From positions 154,011-218,010 of the forward strand of contig PUQB01000192.1 in assembly GCA_003024785.1 (NCBI GenBank): DNA of 64,000 nucleotides. The letters are read 5' to 3'. Made by a program: the position numbers and the translations under genes. Origin of the DNA: Selaginella tamariscina. Its lineage: Eukaryota > Streptophyta > Lycopodiopsida > Selaginellales > Selaginellaceae. Under the pieces are notes generated by a model. That model saw nothing but the letters and a program-made list of their open reading frames with translations, made no database searches and was not told the DNA's origin. Position 1 is the first letter of the stretch; each line of letters starts with the position of its first letter. Positions 1 to 10,241 of the stretch are shown here, in pieces.

Positions 1-345
1 GGAATGTTCCATAAACATGTAATCGAAATGAGGGGTTCTGGAGATAATTGAATCATGCTTGCAGCAGATAAGAGGACATTAGAAGACCACGCTCAAAATG
101 GAAACGCTAACTGATAAGGATTGGAATCCTATGTTCCTTACCTTAACTCAGTTGTGTAAGGCAGTTAGACATCGGTAACGTGTGTTTCTTGCAATGGTTT
201 TGGATACTGGTGAAGTCAAAAATAGGAGATGGTCAAAAATCTGTTCCTGAACCTATTTTGGAAGTGTTGCTAGAAGACTTGCTACCCGAGTTACCTCCAC
301 ATCGAACTGTGGATCACAGGATAGAGATTTTGCCAGGTTCGTATG
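1..345 (+). pseudogene. Chromovirus A protease/RT linker remnant
   Basis: Bases 1-180 correspond in reverse orientation to 42660-42850 of copy B, the region after the protease active site. From about 195 the frame reads LDTGEVK, then PEPILEVL, then LPPHRTVDHRIEILPG, the stretch that normally precedes the RT fingers in Ty3/gypsy pol. Frameshifts occur near 215 and 270. Homology to copy B ends abruptly at about 345 after the codons for ILPG. Confidence 0.7.
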
Positions 346-500
346 CAATGATGTGTCTGTTGACGTATGTGATGACGTGGCTGCTGAGGAGGTGTATACC
401 GTGGAGGCTAAGGTTTGATGTAGAGGTAGTTAGGCGGTAGGGAGTGAAAATTTAGAATCATTCGTTATATTTTGCACCATGAATAAATTTTTAACATTCC

Positions 501-598
501 ATCCTTGTAACTCATTGGTAAAGCGCCTTTCTTTTAAATTGAAAGTCAGGAGTTTAAATTGAATGTCAGGAGTTTGATTCTTCATGAGTCCAGATTGG
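501..598 (+). other. tRNA-like sequence (SINE or tRNA relic candidate)
   Basis: The stretch has a box-A-like TAACTCATTGGTAAAGCGCC, a small stem (CTTTC with GAAAG) around a T/A-rich loop, and a box-B-like GAGTTTGATTCTTC near 570-583. A short internal duplication (TGAAAGTCAGGAGTTT, TGAATGTCAGGAGTTT) separates the parts. Acceptor stems do not pair convincingly, so this is at most a decayed tRNA or the head of a tRNA-derived SINE. Confidence 0.22.
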
Positions 599-800
599 AA
601 GTTTAGTTTAATTTCTATGTTTCTAGGTATGTATGATGTTGCGTATTTCTCTAAAATAATGCATATACTATTACAAGCCATTGCATACTATTACGAGCCA
701 TTACCTAATATAGTTTGTATACAATTTATAAGATTCTCTACTACTTAAATAAAATATGTATTTAATTTATAATATCTATAAACATATACACATACATAAT

Positions 801-1065
801 GTGTGTGTGTTTGTGTTTATTAGTTTCACACGTAACTCAATATTACACAAGTCATTTAAATGCATGACTAAACTAATAAAAGATAGATATAATAACTAAG
901 GGTTGTATTCTTACGTTAAATAAGGGTTAAATGTGTGTGTGTGTGTTATTTAGTTTCACACGTAACTCAATATTACACAAGTCATTTAAATGCATGACTA
1001 AACTAATAAAAGATAGATATAATAACTAAGGTGGTATTTACTGACCCTTACATTAAATAAGGGTT
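801..1065. repeat. Two-copy tandem repeat, period 130 bp
   Basis: The block starting TAGTTTCACACGTAACTCAA at 821 recurs at 951 almost without change for about 80 bp, and both copies end in a TAAATAAGGGTTAAA element. Each copy is preceded by a (TG)n run. The very low divergence suggests a young duplication, perhaps by slippage between TG runs. Confidence 0.85.
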
Positions 1066-1080
1066 AAAGGTGAATTTGAT

Positions 1081-1690
1081 TCAAGCTATTACCGAGTGGA
1101 TGACTTTAAAGACATGCATGAAGTTAGATCATTTCTTGGTCTGATAGGATATTATCGAAGATTCATAAAGGGTTACTTGGAAATAGCGGCCCCATTGACA
1201 GATCTTACGAAGAACATTCCATGGCATTGGACTCCAGAGTGCCAACGTGTGTTCGTCAAACTCAAAGAGGCTATCTCTTCTGAGCCAGTTTTGCAATTGC
1301 CCATCTTTGAAGATCCCTTTGAAGTAGAATGTGACGCTTCCGACTTTGCAATTGGTGGTGTATTGCAACAGAAAGGACATCCAGTGTCCTTTTTCTTGAA
1401 GAAGTTAGATGCTGCGCAAACTCGATGGCCTACTCATGGAAAGGAGATGTATGCTATTGTTGCTTCCTTGGAGTATTGGCATCATTATCTTCCAAGTCAT
1501 GGCACTGTGGTTTGAACAAATAGTGTAACTCTAAGATATTTTGAAACGCAGCTGAAGCTATCGCTGAAGTATGTTAAATGGCAGCAAAAGTTGGCACAAT
1601 TTAGCTTGAAATCAAACATAGAGTAGGAAAGGACAATGTGGTAGCTGATGCACTCAGTAGGAAGGGCCATCTTCGGATTATGTCAGCACC
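1081..1690 (+). pseudogene. Chromovirus A RT thumb and RNase H
   Basis: One open stretch (about 1096-1512) covers the RT thumb (VRSFLGLIGYYRRFIKGY) and then RNase H (VECDASDFAIGGVLQQKGHP). The first catalytic Asp of RNase H lies in DASD and the catalytic Glu in GKEMYAIV. A stop follows at 1513, after which similarity continues in other frames (TLRYFE, KYARWQQKLA, then VADALSRKGH near 1640). RNase H normally degrades the RNA strand of the RNA-DNA hybrid. Here the domain is cut off from its RT palm and disabled by stops. Confidence 0.8.
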
Positions 1691-1789
1691 CGTGTCAACT
1701 TTGGTAGATGAATTTGTGACGACGTATCCTTAGGACAAGTATGCTAAGGAGGCTTTGAGCCTGGTGGCAAAGAGGAATCAAGTTCATCA

Positions 1790-2650
1790 GTTATGAAAAG
1801 ATGGTAATATTCCAGCAAGAATAAAAAGTCGAATGGATGCACTCAAACAGATGCATTTTGCGGTATGAGATGGAGTTCTTTATTATAAAGAAAAGAGACT
1901 CTATGTTCCAGAAGGACATGGAAGGAGAGGTTGTTAAGAGAGCATCACGATGTTCCTTTGGCAGGATGGTGGAAGGCATAAGACATTGGTTTTGTTGAAA
2001 CAGGGATTCTATTGGCCAGATATGATAGATGATGTTGCCATGTATATCAAGACATGCCCCACATGTCAACAAATAAAGAGCCGATCACAAACCCGAGCTG
2101 GAAGTTACAGTGTATACCGATTCTAGAGCAGCCATTTCAAAGTATTACATTAGACTTTATCATGGGATTGCCAAAATCTTGTGGTTTTAATGTGCTCATG
2201 GTGGTAGTCGATCGATTTTCAAAGGTTGCTTATTTCATACCAACTGTAGAGACAATGAATGCAATTCAAGCAGCAAAGTTGTTCTTCCTACGAAGTCTAA
2301 GAGTGCGTGAGCTACCGGAAATGATGATTTCAGATTGGGATCCTCGATTTACAGGCAAGTTTTGGGAACATTGTTTAAGCAGTTTGGTACGATGCTCAAC
2401 TTCAGTATAGCTTACCATCCGAAAACTGATGGTCAAATGGAGAGGGTGAATCAACAAGTCGAGGACTATCTCAGATGCTATGTTCAAGGTGATCAACTTG
2501 ATTAGGCTGAACACTTAGATATGGTTGAGATATGTTACAATAACTCGACACACATTGCGATCGGATGTAGCCTGATAAAAGTGTCGACTAGGAATAAGGG
2601 TGGTATTCCTCAGAGTATGGTTTACCGAAAGACGATGTCAATCGAGTTCC
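1790..2650 (+). pseudogene. Chromovirus A integrase (zinc finger and catalytic core)
   Basis: The N-terminal HHCC finger is readable across frames at about 1935-2090 (REHHDVPLAG, GFYWPD, TCPTCQQIKSR). The catalytic core follows from 2054: first Asp in TLDFIMGLPKS, second in ISDWDPRFTGKFW, and the Glu in MERVNQQVEDYL in another frame near 2440. Integrase inserts the cDNA into the genome. At least three frameshifts break it. The equivalent parts of copies B and C lie at 30840-31780 and 55985-56520 on the minus strand. Confidence 0.82.
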
Positions 2651-2675
2651 CTCTGTAGCAAAGTTCACTGGACAG

Positions 2676-3210
2676 TTGTATCGGACATGGGAAGCTACTT
2701 GTCAAGCAATGGCTACAGCTCAGGAAAGGTATCGTCAGCAGTACGATAAGCATCGATGGGATGTAGAGTATCAGATTGGGGACATGGTATTGTTGAGTAC
2801 CAGAAACCTGAAGGTTCCAACAACTCTTTCGAAGAAGTCTCTATCGCACTACATAGGCCTATACAAGGTGGTGAAGCGAGTAGGAAAGTGGCTTATCTTC
2901 CTCCAGAGTTGGGAACAATACACAATGTGTTTCATGTCAACTTGCTTGAGCCATTCCACAAGGATGAGAAACATCCACATAAATATCATAGTTTTACATC
3001 CGCCTCCAAAGTTAGTTATGAGGAGAAAGAATTTGAAGTTGAGGCGATATTAAAGGGCGAACATTCATGGACGGCAAAAAATGTAAATGTGAATATCTTG
3101 TTAAGTGGAAAGGGTACCCGGCATGCGAGTCGACATGGGAACCATTGGAGAATCTACAGAATGCGATGAAGTTAGTGAATGAGTTTGAGGCGAGGTCTCA
3201 AACTGATTAA
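2676..3210 (+). pseudogene. Chromovirus A integrase C-terminus with chromodomain
   Basis: After the GPY/F-like region (QIGDMVLLSTRNLK, then LPPELGTIHNVFHVNLLEPF) a chromodomain is readable at about 3037-3205: EFEVEAIL, then YLVKWKGYPACESTWEP, ending at a TAA at 3208-3210. The aromatic positions of a methyl-lysine reader are partly present (W and Y of the WKGY turn, W of TWEP). In chromoviruses this domain steers integration toward heterochromatin. A frameshift splits the domain near 3085. Copy C keeps a chromodomain, while copy B has lost most of it. Confidence 0.82.
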
Positions 3211-3564
3211 GAAAATAAAGTTATTTCTTCTTAACCTAGGGCCGACAGACAACATAACTAGAGGCCTCCAATATAAATTCTAGTTAACTAAAAAGAAATT
3301 AACTAACCTGTTGTCTGTGTCGGTGACAGACTTTGCAGACGTGCAAAAGGTTTCCAAATGACTTCTTGTCGTAGGTGGTGCCTCCGGCAACTGAGTTCTC
3401 GCTCAGTGAACGACGATTCTGAAGTATTTGGCTTCGCGTAATGCAAGGGGGTAATAAAAACTTGTGAACTTTTTGCTGACTCCGCATAAAGTGATTAGTG
3501 TTAGTTTTCAGTTCATTTTTCCTAACCTAGTCTAGTCTTGGAGTTAGACATCAGTTGACATTTT

Positions 3565-3578
3565 AAAGGTGGGGAGTG
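3565..3578 (+). promoter_or_regulatory. Polypurine tract of chromovirus A
   Basis: The purine-rich AAAGGTGGGGAG lies directly before the LTR start (TGTCATAA), where plus-strand DNA synthesis is primed. The same tract precedes the LTRs of copies B and C on the minus strand. Confidence 0.7.
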
Positions 3579-4542
3579 TGTCATAATTTTTACTATGACT
3601 CGACCTTTTACATTGGGGTTTGACTGTTGTTACTTACCGAGTTGTGTGACGAACCCTAGATGTAGTAGAAAACAAGCTCGTTTAGTGCACTTGGGTATCT
3701 AGTGATGGTCCGGCCGGGTGTTATTAGGTATTTACAGGAAACTCTAGGCGAAGCTAGAACTTACCTTCTAAAAACTCTCCCCCGTTTGATGTTCCAGGTT
3801 AGGGTTCTTCACAAAGTATAGCTTGTCAAAATAAGGGTTATGGACACCCCTAAGGTTGACCTAACCCTAGGGTTGCCCTAACCCCCTAGGTTAGGTTTAG
3901 GGTTAGGTTAGGACAACTATTTTCTCTAAGGGCTGGCATTTCTGTGCCAGCCCACTTACTCACTTAGGTAAACAGGGGGGGGGGGGGGGGGGGTCCATCA
4001 CATAAATAAGGTAGAGTATATGTAGTGAAGCTTCCTAGGTTCAAAAGGGAGCTCGTTAACCTCCTACCGGTGCAAGTTAAGCTTATGTCGTCAAGGTGCA
4101 ACCCTCCATTGTGCCGCCCAAACTTCCACACGACAGGGGTACAACCCACCTAGGGTTAGACTATCCTTATTGTTGGCAGGATCTTGCCTTTGAAATAGGA
4201 GCACGTCACTTTCAAGGAGTTAGTCAGATTTCTTGGTCCGAAAACCTGTCCGCAAGCTTAAAGGCATTGCCTGAGTTCATGTTCCGCAAAACTAGTGGTT
4301 GAGGCCTTGCTCCAGCCGCCTCAACCACGCCAAGCTAGGAACAACACCTGAAGCTTGGCTAGTCAGTGTATCTGATTCACAAGGTGAGTCTCATTCTGGA
4401 CTTAGTCAGCTAGGGGTTTGAGTTCCTAGGGCTTGGTTCCTAATACGGGTTATTTTACTAATTCTGTGGGGTTTCCAGAGAGGGGATTCCAGGGTTGGCA
4501 CCTGGCAAGCCGCCTTTGTGGCACTAGGTAAAAACTCTGACA
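3579..4542 (+). repeat. LTR of chromovirus A (964 bp)
   Basis: The LTR begins TGTCATAATTTTTACTATGA after the polypurine tract and ends ACTCTGACA, with TG and CA termini. It contains TTAGGG-like words within CCTAACCCTA blocks and a 19-nt poly(G) run. Related LTR sequence occurs at 18208-18527, 29289-30136, 37307-38100, 50318-50922 and 54659-54915. Immediately downstream is TTAATCATGCCGCC, a cut palindrome-array motif. Confidence 0.8.
3975..3993 (+). repeat. Poly(G) run, 19 nt
   Basis: An uninterrupted run of 19 G follows AAACA inside the LTR. Homologous LTRs have shorter, interrupted G runs at the same place (about 28570, 37690 and 49438), so the tract is an expanded version of a family feature. 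Its true length may be misassembled. Confidence 0.9.
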
Positions 4543-5255
4543 TTAATCATGCCGCCCATATATATGTGTGTGTGCGCATGATTTATGAGAGGGAAGCGAG
4601 ATTAATCCGTCGCCCATATATATATATGTGTGCGCATGGTTTACGAGAGGGCGGTGGGATTAATCCCCCGAACCTTCTATGCCTGGTGGTGGGATTAATC
4701 CCGCCGTCCCACCGAGGAGGCGTAAAAATGGTGGAAGAATTAAGTCCCTTCACCGAGCATGGAAAAGGTGGCGGGATTAATCCCACCACCCTTTATGTCT
4801 CAATGAATGTGGGGTGGGATTAATCCCGCCAACTACCATTATCCATATGAGAGTGTTGTGGGCGGGATTAATCCCGCCCACCAGGCATGGAAGGGGTGGC
4901 GGGATTAATCCCGCCACCTTCTATGTCTCCTAAATTGGTGAGCCAAATCAATCCCGACCACTTCTGTCTGAGACAGAGAAGGGTTACTGCACACCAGTTC
5001 AGGAGACTGAGAAGGGAGGCAAGATTAATTCCACCATCCCTTCCATGGTGGGCGGGATTAATCCCGCCACCTTTCTCGATCCCTGAATGGGTGTGCCAAA
5101 TCAATCCAGCTCAGTTCTCTCTAAGATGAAGAAGGGTGGCGGGATTAATCCTGCACACCCTTTCAGGGGCTACGAAGGGTGGCGAGATTAATTCTGCCCA
5201 CCCTTTCAGGAGGCATAGAAGGGGCGCGAGATTAATCCCGCCACCCCTTCCATGT
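4543..5255. repeat. Left array of the GGCGGGATTAATCCCGCC palindrome
   Basis: About 14 copies of the perfect 18-bp palindrome or close variants are spaced about 35-60 bp apart. Clear ones are near 4689, 4771, 4862, 4899, 5053 and 5137; degenerate ones are near 4946 and 5092 (CCAAATCAATCC). Flanking words such as ACCCTTTCAGG recur, so this is a degenerate tandem array with a conserved palindromic core rather than scattered sites. It lies about 300 bp upstream of the ParB-like gene. The core GGATTAATCC resembles a homeodomain-type palindrome and GGCGGGA an E2F half-site, but I cannot assign a binder. Confidence 0.9.
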
Positions 5256-5487
5256 GAATATATATGTATATTAGTATATATAAGCTCACATTTGTGGTGG
5301 TTTTAAAACCAAATGTTATCAGTCTTTTGCACTATCACAAACGTGAACTTTGGACAGTTAATCCCATCCACTTCTCTCTGAGACAAATAAGGGTGTATGT
5401 GAATTTATCAGTATATTAATTTTGTATATTCGGGTTTATACAAGTGTGTGTGTGTTTTTATATGAATTTGTATTCATAGTGTATTAT

Positions 5488-8400
5488 TGTGCAGAAGGAC
5501 GATTTGATCAAACAAGGAGATTCAGTCATTAGTATGGAGTCATCGTCAAATTCTGTAAGAATTAAAATAAAATCTGTTATACTCGGATATGTGCTTGAAG
5601 AACTAATCATTTTTGTATTCAGATGTGGAATTGAGGTGACATTGAAAACGAGAGGAGAAGAAGATGGGCAGGGGGATTTTGGAATCAACTTGGCCATATT
5701 TCAAATAAACGGGAAGCGCATTGGAGCAACCATGGTTGCTGTCAAACTAACCTCTGTCACATCGCATGGACAAGCAAAACAATGGAAAGTAGATTCTAGT
5801 CAAGCACCCAAAGCAGGCTGCGAACCCAGATTGGACGATGCTCGACACGTATGCCTTGTTCCATCCAATGTCACGTTCTCGGATCCAGAGGTCGTCAGTT
5901 ACAACATTAATCTCGGGTGGTTTGTGTCGACTTGTGGATAATGACGTTCACGTGTTCACTAATGATGTTGACCGTGGAGTTCTTCTTCAACTCAACGAAA
6001 GCCCATCTATGGAGGGGATCCAATTAGATGTCTACTTCGAAGATCTTCAGACTCATCGAGTAGGTGTATTCTCAGCAGAGATTGCTTCACAATATAGAAA
6101 TCCACAAGTGGAGCAATCGTCCCTCTTCACATTGAAGAAGAACACAGCACATCATAGGGAGATTGAGAGGGTGGCTCGGTCCAGGTTCTTTACAGATCAC
6201 GTTCAATTTGCTTAGGAATCTTCAGCTGGAAGAGTGTGCCGAGAACATTAGAACAGCTCAGTCGGGGCTGATTCGATTGCAAAAGAAAATCATTGTTGTT
6301 TTGTCAGCTGCACCTGTGGCATCTCATGCTGCAATAAGCCACAAGGAAATGATGTTGGATGATAGGATTTACGTGTAGGGTTAAGTATTGCAGCGTCAAC
6401 CCAAACTTCAATTACAGGCCACTCAACCAGGAACGTGTAGCTGAGCTCATGGAGAAGATGAAGGACGACAATTCTTACACCGTTCCACATAATGCTGTTT
6501 TGTGCCATACTAGAAAGAAAGAAAGGCGTGACAAAGTGTGGATCACAACACCAAACAAATCATGAAGATTCAGACGGAGAATAAAAATCAATCAAGTACT
6601 ACATCATTATTAGTGGCAACACAATAACGGCAGCCCAACGACTTCTCGATGAACACAAAAAGGAACGATGGCAACAAAACTTTCCGAGCATACCCGTGAG
6701 AAGCTGACAAAAAGATCGGCGTTTTTAGCTAAGCCGAATCTCACAATCGAGCAGTACCATAAGTTATCGGCGGAATGGGACGCTGCCGACACCAACCACT
6801 ACAACAGCAAAATATGGGAGAAGTTCAAACACACGCGAGCCGTGTGGGAATCTCTTGCGACCACAAAGAGCTACCGCAGGGAATACACAATCTGCGATAC
6901 CGGGTAAGCAAATTGTTTGGGCGGGATTTATCTCGCCGGTATATTAATCTGTCTTTTTTTCAGAGAGTTGAAGAAATTGTAGCAGTTGATTTTGCCCAGG
7001 TGGGCGGGAAGGAAACATCCTTTTGATGATGTTGATTTCTTGCCCCGAGGATAGGATCTTTGCCAAATGGTTGGGGATTATGGAATCCTTTGCAAAAGGA
7101 ACACTGAAGAAGAAGCAGACAAGTGAAGGGGAGCCCTCAGAAAAAGTCTGCAAAGAAACCCAGTAAGACGCCGAAGGCTAAGTCTGTTCAATCTATAAAG
7201 GATGTAGACAACGATTTCAAGCTCACATGGTTGAAGCCTTTAAATGGAACAACGATGGAGGAGATGGAAGTCTTGGCTGATTTGGTGATTGATGGCAAAC
7301 TACAGATTAACAACAGCAGCCCACCTCTCCTTTTCATCTCAAGGCAATGGAGTTGAAGACGGTCAGGCACTTCAAGGAGTGGTTGGGAATACACTGCCAC
7401 AAACTGGGTTGGACCTCGACTTCAACATAAAGAGGTCAGCAAATATTTGCATGTGACAAACGATGATATGCTTGTCGAATGGGTGAACCAATCGGAAGAT
7501 CTGGGCAAGAATCTATTGCACGCCAACGCCAAAAAGGAGAACATTGCGATGACGCCTTCTCTTATGGCAGTCCTTCAGCAGCGGAGAACCGAATTGAACC
7601 TTATAAAGGAGGATGCTACGAATCACGACAAGCCCTACAGATGTTTGTTGTTATTCGGAGACTTTATGGGGTAACATCACTGCTTGTAGGAAACCGTTTC
7701 AATTGTTCGTGATGGATCGGCGGTGTCAAAAAATCCTTCGACAGATAGGCACTAGAGGATTTGGTGGAGAAACTTAGCCGTGCAAGCATGTACAAAGAAG
7801 GTATTTATTATTGAATTCATGCTTGCACTCTTGACTGATACTACGTTTTCAGGTATTTATTTCTTGATTCTTGCTCATGTCACCGATACTTTTGCCTTCG
7901 CCTTTGCCAAGAAGAATAAACATCGTTGGACAGGATTTTATATGAATGATGCTGAAAAGTGCATTGATTCGGTTGTTCACTTGGTTGTTAGGAATGCGCC
8001 AAACAATTTTTCCAAATGACTGGCCAGGCATCTGTTTGCACTCCAACGGCCTGAACCTCCATCCGATACACCGATAGTGAGAGTGACGTATTCGGCAATG
8101 TACGTTATCCAAACATTACAAGTCAAGCGGCACGGAGCATCGTCAACTTGATCAGGGGTCCTCACAGTGATGCTGGGTTTTTACTACTGCACTAGGGGGT
8201 CCGTCTTGAAGGAGTCCTTCGGCATACATGTGTGTTTGCCGTTGAAAAGGATAAGACCATGGTTGAGGACCTGAACAAGTGGATAGAGAGGTTCTCAACT
8301 GACTACCCCAAAAACCATAAAGGAGTATTTGGAAAGTTCCCTCCAGAAGTGCGATAGCTCTGAAGAGAATCTGGTTCAATGTCGGAGTCTGAGGACGAAC

Positions 8401-8567
8401 TTCAATCAGATATTAGACCGGAAGTTATCTCGAGGAGTACAGAACATTCACACTCCATTACCCATGGAAACATCAACAGAAGATACGAAGATCTGAACCA
8501 TCTCACAAGCGGCTTAGACCTTCTTCGCCTCACTCAGAAGGTAATAGCGAAGAAGAATTGTTAATGA
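5488..8567 (+). pseudogene. ParB/sulfiredoxin-like domain gene, left copy (frameshifted)
   Basis: This is a multi-exon eukaryotic gene. A first ATG in frame lies at 5534 (MESSS), followed by a short intron ending at 5622, then a long exon reading GIEVTLKTRGEEDGQGDFG. The ParB-like part is at about 6395-6650: VNPNFNYRPLNQERVAELM, then after about 45 residues ISG..TITAAQRLL. This matches the ParB/Srx layout, in which an NP-x-R strand precedes a G-x-H/R loop and AA helix. This copy lacks three bases in that loop, giving SGNT where the right-arm copy reads SGQHT. An intron of 60 nt is at 6904-6963. Downstream are a basic Lys/Pro-rich linker (KKPSKTPKAKS, near 7150) and a region I do not recognise. 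Several frameshifts make it a likely pseudogene unless they are assembly errors. A ParB-like nuclease or binding role is inference. Confidence 0.5.
6904..6963 (+). other. Intron of the ParB-like gene carrying one palindrome motif
   Basis: GTAAGCAAAT opens and TTTTTTTCAG closes a 60-nt intron between CGG and AGAGTTGAAG. Bases 6920-6937 read GGCGGGATTTATCTCGCC, matching the array palindrome at 16 of 18 positions. The right-arm copy keeps the same motif (about 59920-59937). Confidence 0.65.
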
Positions 8568-8681
8568 ATTGTTAGAGTGATGAATAGTTGTAAATGAGTG
8601 TAACATAAGGCATTTTTGTATATTTCTTTATATTTGTACAGAAAATAAATTCTCAAGGATTAATGAAGCTTTTAGTTCAAA

Positions 8682-9995
8682 CATGGGTCACACATTAACA
8701 AGGTAAATAATATACCTTGATAATTTTAAGGTCCAATTAACTATCATTTTGCAGATGTAATGAAACAGTTGAGAACATGGATTTTCAGCATTGCCATGAG
8801 GTAAGAGAGGGGTTTGACAAAAATTTCTTGTGCCACATGTCAGAATGACAGAGTTCATGCAGGAAATGGATAATAATGCAGCTCAAAACATCGTTACCAT
8901 GGGGCCACTTCAGTTTTTTCATCACATTTTTATTGGCTTCAGTTCCGAAATCAATTTCTTCAGCGCATGCAATATCTGAATCTTGTAAGGATGATGTACA
9001 ATTAAATGATAAAGGGATAGGCAACGAATAGTGTCAACAATAAATGTGAAAGGGAGCAAACAAGTGATTGCAAAGTATTCAAGAGGCAACGCTACCCTGT
9101 TACTCATGGCCATATTGTGTTGTTGGATGTCAATGGTGTTCTGCTTCATCGACAAAGGCCCGAGGATAGAAAAAAAAAATCAAACAAGGAGATTTCATTC
9201 CTTGTCATGGTAAATTTCGATATGATATATTTTTTCGTCCAGGGTTGGATCGTCTCTTTCAAAAGCTTAAGGAGATGGGTGCGCTTGTGGGGATTTGGTC
9301 ATGCATGCAGATTCACAACTTAACACCGCTGTTGAATTTGCTTAAGAAACATTGTAAGAAGAGGTGATTCGTAAAGATTGGATTTTTGACCAGCGAATAT
9401 GTTATAAACCTCTCGAATTTCACAATATAAGAAAGGAAAGCAAGCCATACTTCTTCAAGAATGAAAGATAATTGGGCTCATGGGGAGATCAATCGTTAAG
9501 GATAATGAAGAATGCACATATCTTAGTGGTAGACGACTCTCCTCAGAAGGCTATGCTCAACCAAAACATTGCTTGTATTCATCCAATCACTTTCGATCCA
9601 TATTCTGATACCAATCATGGATGAGCTAGTGAACTACTTGGATACGTGCCTCAGAAAGAAGAATCTCGAAAATTTTGTGAGCAGTATCCACCGTATCAAA
9701 CATTTCCTGAAGCTTTTCTTTCTCGTGATTTTGAATTTTATAAAATGAAGGATAGCAACCGGGCGCTTTATAATATTATTCTTAAGGAACGTCATTTTTA
9801 GATGAGCCTTTATGCAGACCTGTTCTTATCACATCTTATGTATTAACAAGGATGGCAACTCCCAATTGCATTCGTGAGAGTGTTAAGTGGTGGCAACAAC
9901 ATCAAGATATTGACCAAAATGATTTGATTAATCCGGAAGTGATGATTTAGACAAAATGAGGAAATTTCTTGTGTATGGTTAGGAAGAAAGTATTT
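8682..9995 (+). pseudogene. HAD/FCP1-like phosphatase-like gene, left copy
   Basis: A possible first exon (8682-8701, MGHTLT) and an intron of about 53 nt (8702-8754, GTAAAT..TTGCAG) lead into NETVENMDFQHCHE. The HAD motif I reads HIVLLDVNGVLLHRQ near 9109, with Asn in place of the second catalytic Asp. Motif II-like VGIWSCM is readable, and motif IV reads VVDDSPQKAMLN near 9526. The C-terminal YLDTCL and FCEQYPPY resemble the plant HAD-like family with LDVNG motifs. Reduced or altered phosphatase activity is expected from the D-to-N change. Reading continues in another frame through ITSYVLTRMATPNCIRESVK to about 9970. Several frameshifts break this copy. It always follows the ParB-like gene, about 120 bp downstream. 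Confidence 0.6.
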
Positions 9996-10241
9996 ATAAA
10001 AAATTAACATGTTGATAAGAAATGATTTCATTTGTAATTATGTTTGATAGTATTTTTATTATTGTAAACTATTTTTAGAATAATATGAATATTCTAAGAT
10101 ATTTTAGGAATATTCCTTACTAAGTAAGGTTATTGAAGGATTAATTTTAATTAATTAATATTTAAGGCTTAATTACATATTAATTAATAAATAATTAATA
10201 ATTAAAACTTAAGTATTAATTAGCAATTTATTTTATATTCC
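9996..10241. other. AT-rich inner end of the left arm
   Basis: AT-rich sequence with repeated TTAATTAATTAATA words follows the HAD-like gene. It contains AATATTCTAAGATATTTTAG and its near reverse complement, so it can fold. No gene is seen. The end (TTTTATATTCCC) coincides with the end of the right arm. Confidence 0.6.

Larger units (their letters stand above)
346..1075. other. Unrelated AT-rich segment replacing the RT core of copy A
   Basis: Between the pre-RT linker and the RT thumb, where about 600 bp of RT fingers and palm should lie, there are about 730 bp without pol similarity. The segment holds a tRNA-like stretch (501-598), TG microsatellite and a two-copy 130-bp tandem repeat. I see no credible ORF. 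It may be an insertion combined with a deletion, or DNA captured during break repair. Confidence 0.55.
1..4542 (+). mobile_element. Ty3/gypsy chromovirus copy A, 5' truncated by window edge
   Basis: Remnants of an LTR retrotransposon pol polyprotein lie in order on the + strand: protease/RT linker, RT thumb, RNase H, integrase and chromodomain. They are followed by a purine tract and an LTR. The 5' LTR, gag and most of the protease would lie left of the window. Most of the RT palm and fingers is missing and replaced by unrelated sequence (346-1075). The same family occurs on the minus strand at 30137-33025 plus 42427-42896 (copy B) and at 54916-56578 (copy C). No intact reading frame remains, so the copy is dead. 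The 3' end abuts the palindrome array, cutting one motif, so it may have inserted there; the target duplication cannot be checked. Confidence 0.85.
4543..10241 (+). repeat. Left arm of a ~5.5-kb inverted duplication
   Basis: From the palindrome array through the ParB-like and HAD-like genes to TTTTATATTCCC at 10241, the sequence matches the reverse complement of 56615 to about 61680, with the arrays continuing beyond. Differences are largely one- to four-base indels. Similarity stops sharply at the CCC/GGG junction. The arms are separated by about 46 kb of nested retrotransposons. Confidence 0.9.

Noticed and set aside
3840-3925. CCTAACCCTA / TTTAGGG words suggesting an interstitial telomere
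   Set aside because: The words are irregular, not a (TTTAGGG)n array, and recur in every LTR of the chromovirus family, so they are LTR sequence.
4583-4789. ORFs across the palindrome arrays (also 62096-62561) with repeated GLIPP and GINPA peptides
   Set aside because: These frames simply translate GGGATTAATCCC-type repeats on both strands; no start context or conservation supports a protein.
4543-5255. CRISPR-like array
   Set aside because: Spacers are themselves repetitive and variable in length, the repeat is palindromic and degenerate, no cas genes exist and the genome is eukaryotic.
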